The notes under the pieces were generated by a model. It did not search any database and was not told the DNA's origin. It was given only the letters and a program-made list of their open reading frames with translations. The position numbers and the translations under genes were made by a program. Positions 1 to 5,090 of a DNA stretch of 5,090 bases are shown in pieces. Where the stretch lies: NCBI GenBank assembly GCA_051650265.1, contig JBOFIR010000256.1, positions 1 through 5,090 of the forward strand, read 5' to 3'. The stretch comes from JBOFEH01 sp051650265. Lineage in GTDB: Bacteria; Bacillota; Clostridia; Lachnospirales; Cellulosilyticaceae. Every line of letters begins with the position of its first letter. The first letter of the stretch is position 1.

Positions 1-104
1 CCACTTTCACCAGCGCAAGAGCCAGCACTTCTTCACCCGGCTCGGTCATCTGCGCCAACCGGGCTGAATGGGCGGAATGAAAAAGGGGTTGGCATCTGGC
101 CATC
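1..104. other. GC-rich segment of different origin, abutting the disrupted EEP gene
   Basis: The first 100 bases are about 60% G+C by count, against about 37-42% in lines sampled from the adjoining GH89 gene, and the change falls near position 104. To the right of that point the EEP reading frame is a clean family match. To the left the frame gives non-homologous, Pro-rich sequence until a stop at 33-35. On the minus strand a different frame is open from 142 to the window edge, and from an ATG at 103 it ends with LAQMTEPGEEVLALALVKV, which looks more like a real protein than the EEP frame does. I do not recognise this protein. The segment could be foreign DNA joined by recombination or insertion, or a contig or assembly chimera. 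No terminal inverted repeat or target duplication is visible because only one end is in view. Confidence 0.55.
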
Positions 105-656
105 AATTTCAGGTGTTCCAGGCTCTGCATTGAGATCTCCTGTCAAAATCATAGGTGTCTTAAATGCCTCTCGGTCCTGTGCCATACGTTCGAGTATACT
201 TGTCATTCCTAGTACACGTGCCTCACTACTTTCATGGTCCAAATGGGTATTATAGAAGCGAATAGGTACTGCCAGCTCATGATGTTTGAGAAGGGCAACT
301 GTACAAATTCTCGGGCATCCACTTTGTTTTTCAAAACGACTGCCTGGCTGTTTTGGTGTTGGTGATAACCAAAATGTATCTAATCCAAAGAGCTCAAAAC
401 TCTCTTTTTTGAATGCAATGACATTGGCCTCATCTTGATAATCAGTACCTCTACCACAACCTACTACAGTGTAATCAATCAGATTTTCTTTAAGCCAGTC
501 AAGAACATGTGGTAACACCTCTTGAAACCCTATAAGATCTGGTGACTCATCCTGAATCTTCCCTAGGATATGTTGCTTTCGGTATTCAAAATTATTTTTT
601 CCATCATGTCCACAGTCATAGCGAATATTAAATGTTGTAATTTTTAATGCTGTCAT
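33..656 (-). CDS. Endonuclease/exonuclease/phosphatase (EEP) family protein, C-terminus disrupted
   Basis: This is a metal-dependent phosphodiesterase/phosphatase of the EEP (exonuclease III / DNase I-like) superfamily; its substrate cannot be told from sequence. Counting from the chosen ATG at 656, it shows TTFNIRYD with metal-site Asn10, GFQEV with Glu46, FWLSPTP near 96-101, RICT near 116-119, NTHLDH (136-141) with catalytic His138, and LTGDLNAEP (171-179) with Asp174 and Asn176. Homology stops at about residue 184. The remaining 23 residues come from GC-rich DNA, and the family's last motif (Ser-Asp-His, carrying a catalytic His) is absent. As read the protein is 207 residues, against roughly 250-280 for relatives, and is probably inactive. 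The ATG at 656 is preferred over one at 680 because AAAGGAG lies 9 bases upstream of it and the 680 start lies inside the upstream gene's end. It has no signal peptide. It follows the GH89 gene with a 14-base gap, so it is probably the second gene of that operon. Confidence 0.85.
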   Translation of the reverse strand: MTALKITTFNIRYDCGHDGKNNFEYRKQHILGKIQDESPDLIGFQEVLPHVLDWLKENLIDYTVVGCGRGTDYQDEANVIAFKKESFELFGLDTFWLSPTPKQPGSRFEKQSGCPRICTVALLKHHELAVPIRFYNTHLDHESSEARVLGMTSILERMAQDREAFKTPMILTGDLNAEPGTPEIDGQMPTPFSFRPFSPVGADDRAG

Positions 657-665
657 ATGTATGCG

Positions 666-672
666 CTCCTTT
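666..672 (-). promoter_or_regulatory. Ribosome binding site of the EEP gene, overlapping the GH89 stop codon
   Basis: AAAGGAG on the minus strand lies 9 bases before the ATG at 656 and overlaps the TAA stop (671-673) of the upstream GH89 gene. This decides the EEP start. It also implies that ribosomes finishing the upstream gene can restart here, that is, translational coupling. Confidence 0.75.
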
Positions 673-2809
673 AGGCACAAATTTCTTGTGCGTATTTTTT
701 AAGTATTTCTTTGACACAGCTCAGTTCATCTTGATGTGTATGGTCTCCAAACGTCTTTGGTGTATGAATCCATTGGCATTCCGCTTCATAGAGTGCCTCA
801 TAGAATGCATTGGCTTTAAGCGTCTCACGCTCATAGACTTTCGGCAGGTCATCCTCTTGATATACTTCTCCTCTTTCTAGAACACCTTCTATCATGTCAT
901 AGAATTTCGCCCAGCGCATCGCATAGTAACCACTAATCAACCCTGCCCATTCTTTCCATGCATAGTCAAAAATACTCGCATTCTGTTCTGGCCCCCACAA
1001 TGTGACGAGCATGGAAGCATTCTTATCATAGAGGTCTTTTTCTTCTGCCGTTTCACCCCAACTTCTCGCATCGCTCACCCACTTCTCAAAGCGAAACTCA
1101 GCTCTGGTATCTAACAACCGATCCACATCACTTAGCATTCCCAAGAAACGTGCTTTTGCCGAGTGTACCGCTTCAATGTTTCTCTCATAAAATGCTACCT
1201 TGAACGCCTCATGAATCTTCTGACCATGGTTACTCAAAAGCTGTCTTGTAAGATCTACAATATCATATCTATACCCATCAGATAGGCACCCATCCTCAGC
1301 TTGTCCTACCAATAATTGAATGCCTCTTAGTAGCTCTTTATTATCATAATGAATGGCAAAGCCATCATTAGGCCCAGACTTTTTGACTTCCACAGCTGGT
1401 CTCGCACAGATAATAGAACTTTTCTCTACGCCATCTGTTCCCGGCTGATAGATCGTTCTTTGAAGATGGCACCATGCCTCTTCTAGTTCTGGTGTACTTA
1501 TACCATAGCGTCTCCTTGGATAAGCCTTGACCCACTGATTGAGATCTACCTTATAGCTTACAGTCATCATCTCAAAAGCAAGATCATAATAAATCGGATT
1601 CTGCATAATGGACTCCATAAAGAGGCCTGTCCCACATATATGTGGTGCGACTTCCTGAAGTATTTTAAACTCATTACTTGCAGTCATCTCCATATCCCCA
1701 TGGAGATTGATACGTCCTCCAAAGTTGTGGAGCTTGCCTGTAATAAATGGGTATCCCCAGAAGTAATCCTTATTCTGAGAGGTTTTACCATTGAGATCCA
1801 GAATAATCAGTCTGTCTTTTGGTACAACTGTTGCAATCTGCTCACGGATAGACCATGCTTGCATCACCCATACACTTGTTGGGTCAAATGTATCAAATAA
1901 ACTGTAGATAGCCTGTCCTACGCCATTAAGGTAATCCTTTGTTTCAAAAGGTGGATACCCTTCATGGAATGGATCTGCTGCATAGAAGTGATACGCGCCT
2001 AAAAGCTCTCTCTGCGTTTCTAAAAATACCTTTCCAAACCTTTCAAAAAGTGGGTCTAGTGGATCAAGCTGAGCTGTCCCCTCAAAACTACACCACCCCC
2101 GCTCCTTGGCAATACTCGCTTCAGGAAACTTCTCCATGAAGCATCTGGGTACAAATCCAGAGAAACCTTGCCCAATAGGCTGCATCCCCCACTCTCTCTG
2201 TCTTGCAAGTATCTTTCTCCCAAGTTCTAGCCTTTTTGTAATCCAGTTCTTTGGTAGTGCACCACAATAACTTTCGATATTCGTCATCCATTGCCACGCC
2301 AAGAAGGCCGGTCCTACTAAGAAGCTCCTCGCCTCTTCATCCGTAAGACCTACCTTAAGAAGCGCTTCATACCATACGGCCTCAACACCTACCACAGAAA
2401 GTGGCATATTAATCCCATTTAATGCCATAAAATCAATCTCTCGCTCCCAACGCTCCCAGTCCCACCACGATGCTGTATAGTTAAATGTGCAGTAGTTAAA
2501 GTAAGTCCTCAGTTTTTGCTCAACAACCTGTCTATGTTTGTATTTTGGTAGCGAGATCTGCTTTGGCAAAGTGAGCATGTCACCGCACCAAGAAATATTG
2601 AGTTTCAAGTGTTCTCGCAAATAATAATGATAGGCTAATGCTAAACTAATAACATTATTTCCTCGTAAGACAATCTGCTTATTGACCCCTTCAACTTCCC
2701 AAACATCTCTTCCCTGATCTGCTTCGATGAACTCTACTTCAATCCAACTCGCTAGAAGTGGTGTCCACCTCTCAATGAGTTTATAAACAACCGCTGCTTT
2801 CTTTTTCAT
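671..2809 (-). CDS. Alpha-N-acetylglucosaminidase, glycoside hydrolase family 89 (NAGLU-like)
   Basis: This enzyme hydrolyses terminal non-reducing alpha-linked N-acetylglucosamine, as found in gastric-type mucin glycans (GlcNAc-alpha-1,4-Gal) and heparan sulfate. The 712-residue protein is full length and collinear with human NAGLU. It has an N-terminal small domain (about 1-90), a TIM-barrel catalytic domain (about 95-430) and an all-helical C-terminal domain (about 440-705). Family blocks visible include NYCT (105-108), WERWEREIDFMALNGIN (118-134), GPAFLAW (166-172), HNFGG (361-365), RRRYG (432-436), YRYDIVDLTRQ (513-523) and TLWGP (603-607). By alignment from memory with human Glu316/Glu446, the acid/base is Glu283 in DPFHEG and the nucleophile is Glu399 in GTGLFMES. 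No signal peptide or membrane anchor is present, so it is likely cytoplasmic, unlike the large secreted clostridial GH89 enzymes. AAGGGGAGG lies 10 bases before the ATG. It is probably the first gene of an operon with the EEP gene. Family assignment is very secure; the natural substrate is inferred. Confidence 0.97.
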   Translation of the reverse strand: MKKKAAVVYKLIERWTPLLASWIEVEFIEADQGRDVWEVEGVNKQIVLRGNNVISLALAYHYYLREHLKLNISWCGDMLTLPKQISLPKYKHRQVVEQKLRTYFNYCTFNYTASWWDWERWEREIDFMALNGINMPLSVVGVEAVWYEALLKVGLTDEEARSFLVGPAFLAWQWMTNIESYCGALPKNWITKRLELGRKILARQREWGMQPIGQGFSGFVPRCFMEKFPEASIAKERGWCSFEGTAQLDPLDPLFERFGKVFLETQRELLGAYHFYAADPFHEGYPPFETKDYLNGVGQAIYSLFDTFDPTSVWVMQAWSIREQIATVVPKDRLIILDLNGKTSQNKDYFWGYPFITGKLHNFGGRINLHGDMEMTASNEFKILQEVAPHICGTGLFMESIMQNPIYYDLAFEMMTVSYKVDLNQWVKAYPRRRYGISTPELEEAWCHLQRTIYQPGTDGVEKSSIICARPAVEVKKSGPNDGFAIHYDNKELLRGIQLLVGQAEDGCLSDGYRYDIVDLTRQLLSNHGQKIHEAFKVAFYERNIEAVHSAKARFLGMLSDVDRLLDTRAEFRFEKWVSDARSWGETAEEKDLYDKNASMLVTLWGPEQNASIFDYAWKEWAGLISGYYAMRWAKFYDMIEGVLERGEVYQEDDLPKVYERETLKANAFYEALYEAECQWIHTPKTFGDHTHQDELSCVKEILKKYAQEICA

Positions 2810-2819
2810 GTAGCTATTT

Positions 2820-2828
2820 CCTCCCCTT
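2820..2828 (-). promoter_or_regulatory. Strong ribosome binding site of the GH89 gene
   Basis: AAGGGGAGG on the minus strand is nearly a perfect anti-16S match and lies 10 bases before the ATG at 2809. It confirms that start and suggests efficient translation. Confidence 0.8.
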
Positions 2829-2858
2829 AAAAGTACGTTATTTTTATATTAACACAAA

Positions 2859-2887
2859 ATTATAAAATTTTAACTATATTTTATACA
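2859..2887 (-). promoter_or_regulatory. Candidate sigma-A-type promoter for the GH89/EEP operon
   Basis: A perfect TATAAT (-10) sits at 2864-2859 on the minus strand. Seventeen bases upstream is TGTATA (2887-2882), only a 3-of-6 match to TTGACA, and there is no extended -10 TG. The position is sensible: downstream of the mscS terminator and about 50 bases before the GH89 start codon. However, the region is so AT-rich that a TATAAT could arise by chance. No clear operator palindrome or cre-like site was found. Confidence 0.3.
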
Positions 2888-2910
2888 TCTATTTACACTT
2901 TATTTATAAC

Positions 2911-2944
2911 AAAAAACTACACCCCATTTAGAATGTAGTTTTTT
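2911..2944 (-). terminator. Rho-independent terminator downstream of the mscS gene
   Basis: AAAAAACTACA (2911-2921) pairs with TGTAGTTTTTT (2934-2944) across a 12-base loop. It starts 12 bases past the mscS stop, and on the minus strand the stem ends in a T run, as expected for an intrinsic terminator of that gene. The stem is AT-rich with only three G-C pairs and the loop is long, so termination may be incomplete. It separates mscS from the GH89 operon. The structure is symmetric and could also act on plus-strand transcripts. Confidence 0.7.
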
Positions 2945-2956
2945 ATTGGTATGTAT

Positions 2957-3814
2957 TTATCCTAATCGAATATCAGGATGATTTTCAAAAGTTTTAAGGA
3001 TTGCTTCCCATAATTGATGCTCTGTCATCCTTGCTTTTCGTGGTTCGCAGAGATACCTAATAGTCAGTACAACATGATTGTCCTTAAGCTCTGTATAGAT
3101 AATCGGTGTAAGGTTGTTATAATAAATCAAATACTTCTTTCCAGCTTCCTCAATCTGTGACTGAGCTGCTTCGATCATTTCATGAGTTTCCTGCTCTAAT
3201 AGATGATAGATCATCTCTTTTGCCATTTCCCAATTACTTGTACGGTCAATAGGTACGACCATCTCATTCCATATAAAACGAAATCCTTTTTCATAATTTG
3301 CTAATGGGAAATTAAAAATTTGCATATTAGGAATATGTATAATTCTTCCAGTACTCTGTTCTCCTGAGATACGATTTCCAATCTCAAGCATACTAAACTG
3401 CATCAGCCTGACATCTATCACATCTCCCATCTGACCAGCAATCTCTATACGATCCCCTACCTTAAAAGGACTTGCCCATAATATATATAATCCTCCAATC
3501 ACATTAAGCAAAATATCTTTCATGGCGATTGCCATACCTGCTGAAAAAAGCCCAATAAATGCGACGATATACTGTGAAGAATCATACCATATAATAAGTA
3601 TGGCAATAATGCCAATCACCAAATAGCTTGATCCGATGATTTTTTTACTCATATAGGCTTTATTTAAATCTTGATTTTTTCTTCTAAAGAGTCTAAGTGT
3701 ATATGCTTTAAGTATCATGATTATTAGCATAGCACTCACACTCATTATGAAATTTATCATTATTACTTTATTTGTAAAGAACTCCATTTTGATCCACTCC
3801 CACATTTTAACCAC
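2957..3814 (-). CDS. MscS-family mechanosensitive ion channel
   Basis: This is an inner-membrane channel that opens under membrane tension to release solutes during hypo-osmotic shock. The 285 residues show three hydrophobic segments (about 17-40, 59-77 and 82-113). The third is the pore helix, rich in Gly/Ala (GLFSAGMAIAM) and continuing to NVIGGLYILW. The MscS beta domain follows, starting FKVGDRIEI (117-125), with a GDVIDVRLMQFSMLEI strand pair and the IIHIPNMQIFNFPLANY block (158-174). An alpha/beta C-terminal domain (about 180-282) completes it. The length is like E. coli MscS (286), so it is a minimal channel without extra transmembrane helices. The start is uncertain: GTG at 3814 has AAGGAAAAGGG close upstream, while ATG at 3805 (282 residues) has AAGGG about 10 bases upstream and may be better. 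It appears monocistronic, with its own terminator downstream and a divergent gene upstream. Confidence 0.93.
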   Translation of the reverse strand: MVKMWEWIKMEFFTNKVIMINFIMSVSAMLIIMILKAYTLRLFRRKNQDLNKAYMSKKIIGSSYLVIGIIAILIIWYDSSQYIVAFIGLFSAGMAIAMKDILLNVIGGLYILWASPFKVGDRIEIAGQMGDVIDVRLMQFSMLEIGNRISGEQSTGRIIHIPNMQIFNFPLANYEKGFRFIWNEMVVPIDRTSNWEMAKEMIYHLLEQETHEMIEAAQSQIEEAGKKYLIYYNNLTPIIYTELKDNHVVLTIRYLCEPRKARMTEHQLWEAILKTFENHPDIRLG

Positions 3815-4034
3815 ACCCTTTTCCTTGTTTACCAGTATATACCTATTTCATTTACCTTAGAACGCTATTGCCTATATCTCTATTATTTTGTTTTGTAAGT
3901 TGTTTTATAACGAAACACCTTTTTAAATATCTGGAATATATTATTAGTAAGCAACTTTTAGCCTATTATTCCCTACCTCAAATCTACTAAAAGTGCTTCT
4001 TATTTTTGTTTTAATCTTGAAAGGGGCGTTTATT

Positions 4035-4610
4035 ATGGGTAATCCCTGCGCATTTACACCTGCTGAACCTCAAGTTTTTACATTTGTAGCGGCGATTCAG
4101 GTTCCTGTTGGTTATGTCATCACAGATCCACCAATCTATGCAACCCATCTCTCACTAGATAGTTCCACACTACACCTAGATAAAGAAATACAACTCAAAA
4201 ATTCTTTGATTTATGTGGACGACAATGATCCTAGCAAGACATTAAGTTGCACATCCAAAATTTACCTACTTGAACTAGAAGGCCCAATCTATTACAACGC
4301 TGTAGCTGAACGTTTTTCTCCTTCTAAAAATTTTGATCCTGAGAAATATACTGCATTCTCTGCTGCTAGCTCTATCAATATAGAGATGCCTCTGGGCTAT
4401 AGTTGCTACGAATGTGATATTTTTCCTACTACACCACCCTACACTGTATTAATTACACCAGGAACTGAATTTATAGTAACAAGTGATGGTAGTATTATTC
4501 CTCATAACCCACTTGACCCTGACCCATTCTACAATGCATTAAAAGACCCTAATGCTAGTCAAACTATACAAATCCCTTACACATTAACGATCACACCATT
4601 ACCACTATAA
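4035..4610 (+). CDS. Protein of unknown function, probable tandem beta-domain repeat
   Basis: I do not recognise this family. The ATG at 4035 is chosen because AAAGGGG lies 8 bases upstream; an in-frame GTG at 3993 has no such site and would add a hydrophobic stretch that actually spans the ribosome binding site. The 191-residue product has no signal peptide or membrane segment and is rich in Pro, Thr, Ile and Asp/Glu. Predicted beta strands alternate with Pro/Asp turns. It has four Cys: 5, 72 and a CYEC pair at 124/127. Two halves seem to share a plan: VPVGYVITDPPIY (23-35) against MPLGYSCY...PPY (118-136), and SKTLSCTSKIYLLEL (67-81) against SQTIQIPYTLTITPL (175-189). The pattern KEIQLKNSLIYVDDNDP followed by a strand ending LELEG resembles the SPOCS/DUF3794 layout seen in spore-coat-associated proteins of Firmicutes, but this is only an impression. 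It is transcribed alone, divergent from mscS; a TATTAT at 3964-3969 is a weak -10 candidate. Confidence 0.8.
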   Translation: MGNPCAFTPAEPQVFTFVAAIQVPVGYVITDPPIYATHLSLDSSTLHLDKEIQLKNSLIYVDDNDPSKTLSCTSKIYLLELEGPIYYNAVAERFSPSKNFDPEKYTAFSAASSINIEMPLGYSCYECDIFPTTPPYTVLITPGTEFIVTSDGSIIPHNPLDPDPFYNALKDPNASQTIQIPYTLTITPLPL

Positions 4611-4624
4611 TAATATAAAACTAA

Positions 4625-4660
4625 AGCTTGAGAAGAGGGTAGGCTTCTCAGGCTTTTTTT
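4625..4660 (+). terminator. Rho-independent terminator, shared by convergent genes
   Basis: AGCTTGAGAAG (4625-4635) pairs with CTTCTCAGGCT (4644-4654) over 11 base pairs, one of them G-T, with an 8-base loop, followed by T4654-4660. It begins 14 bases after the stop of the plus-strand gene and is a strong intrinsic terminator for it. On the opposite strand the stem is followed by TTTAGTTTTATATT, so it can also serve the minus-strand tcdA-type gene, whose stop codon (4648-4650) lies inside the stem. Confidence 0.85.
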
Positions 4661-5090
4661 GTACTTACAATCTCTCTTACAATCTCAGCTGCGATAATAA
4701 GTCCTGATACAGATGGTACGAAAGCAACTGAACCAGGGACTTCTCTTCTCACATCACTTGTCTCAAGTTGTATTGGCTTGATTGGTTGCTCTTTTGAGTA
4801 AACAACTTTTAGCTTTTTAACACGGCGTTTTTTGAGCTCATGACGTAGTACCTTTGCAAGTGGACATACGCTCGTCTTATAGATATCTGTGACTTCAAGC
4901 TTTGTAGGATCCAGCTTATTAGCTGCTCCCATAGCACTCATAATAGGTATTCCCATCTCTTTGCACCTTACAATGAGGTCAATCTTAGAGGTCACCATAT
5001 CGATGGCATCTACTACGTAGTCATAATCTTTACTCAGTAGTCTTTCTGCAGATTCTGCATTATAGACTTCTTTGAACGTCTCTACATTCG
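4648..5090 (-). CDS. tcdA: tRNA threonylcarbamoyladenosine dehydratase (TcdA/CsdL-like), 5' end outside window
   Basis: This is an E1-like (ThiF/MoeB fold) enzyme that uses ATP to cyclise t6A to ct6A at position 37 of ANN-decoding tRNAs. About 146 C-terminal residues are visible; the frame is open to the right edge, so the real start and the N-terminal GxGGVGS nucleotide-binding loop are missing. Visible family blocks are YVVDAID followed by MVTSKIDLI, IPIMSAMGAANKLDPTKLEV, TDIYKTSVCPLAKVLRHELKK, and the C-terminal PGSVAFVPSVSGLIIAAEIV. The spacing and the DAID, MGAANKLDPT and DPLA/CPLA-type blocks match TcdA better than ThiF or MoeB, which carry zinc-binding Cys pairs not seen here. An ATG at 4998 is internal and not the start, because conserved sequence (YVVDAID) lies upstream of it. 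The protein ends soon after the last hydrophobic helix, lacking the extra C-terminal segment of the E. coli protein. Confidence 0.93.
   Translation of the reverse strand, partial: NVETFKEVYNAESAERLLSKDYDYVVDAIDMVTSKIDLIVRCKEMGIPIMSAMGAANKLDPTKLEVTDIYKTSVCPLAKVLRHELKKRRVKKLKVVYSKEQPIKPIQLETSDVRREVPGSVAFVPSVSGLIIAAEIVREIVSTKKA

Noticed and set aside
647..880. Plus-strand open frame of 77 codons opposite the EEP/GH89 junction
   Set aside because: It lies antisense to two confidently identified genes, has no convincing ribosome binding site and its Phe/Cys-rich product resembles nothing.
1640..2139. Two plus-strand open frames (1640-1900 and 1939-2139) inside the GH89 gene
   Set aside because: They are antisense shadows of the conserved catalytic domain of GH89, without ribosome binding sites or recognisable products.
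3993..4034. Upstream GTG start giving the unknown protein a hydrophobic N-terminus that could pass for a signal peptide
   Set aside because: These codons span the Shine-Dalgarno sequence AAAGGGG of the ATG at 4035, and the GTG has no ribosome binding site of its own.
3815..4034. Divergent mscS/unknown-gene intergenic region searched for a riboswitch, small RNA or operator
   Set aside because: It is AT-rich with only weak -10-like hexamers (for example TATTAT at 3964 and TATACT on the minus strand at 3839-3834), none with a good -35; no extended hairpin, inverted repeat or RNA motif could be supported.
4996..4998. ATG as the start of a 116-residue protein
   Set aside because: The frame is open to the window edge and encodes conserved TcdA sequence (YVVDAID) before this ATG, so it is an internal Met of a longer gene.
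1..5090. CRISPR arrays, tRNA or rRNA genes, complete insertion sequences, defence or toxin-antitoxin modules
   Set aside because: No regularly spaced direct repeats, cloverleaf or conserved rRNA sequence, transposase or defence-type domains were seen on either strand.

Overview
The window looks like chromosomal DNA from a low-to-moderate GC Firmicute, most likely a clostridial or Lachnospiraceae-type gut or anaerobic bacterium. The support is a GC content of roughly 40% by eye, strong AAGGGGAGG-type Shine-Dalgarno sites, T-tract intrinsic terminators, and TcdA and MscS proteins that read like the clostridial versions. The genus cannot be fixed from the sequence alone.

Layout from left to right: (1) about 104 bases of GC-richer DNA (about 60% GC) that does not continue the gene it abuts; (2) a minus-strand endonuclease/exonuclease/phosphatase (EEP) family gene whose 3' part is replaced by that DNA; (3) a complete minus-strand GH89 alpha-N-acetylglucosaminidase gene directly upstream of it, very probably in the same operon; (4) a short AT-rich intergenic region with a candidate promoter and an intrinsic terminator; (5) a minus-strand MscS-type mechanosensitive channel gene; (6) a divergent intergenic region of about 220 bases; (7) a plus-strand gene for a 191-residue protein I do not recognise, which seems to contain two diverged copies of one domain; (8) a GC-containing terminator shared with the convergent gene; (9) the 3' part of a minus-strand tcdA-type gene (tRNA threonylcarbamoyladenosine dehydratase) that runs off the right edge.

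The genes do not form one pathway. The GH89 enzyme and the EEP protein are translationally adjacent (14-base gap, with the ribosome binding site abutting the upstream stop codon) and are likely co-transcribed. The GH89 enzyme has no signal peptide, so it probably works on imported or intracellular alpha-GlcNAc glycans. MscS (osmotic safety valve) and TcdA (cyclic t6A formation on tRNA) are housekeeping functions in separate transcription units. I did not find a convincing new multi-gene system. The points most worth a second look are the composition break inside the EEP gene and the unrecognised two-repeat protein.
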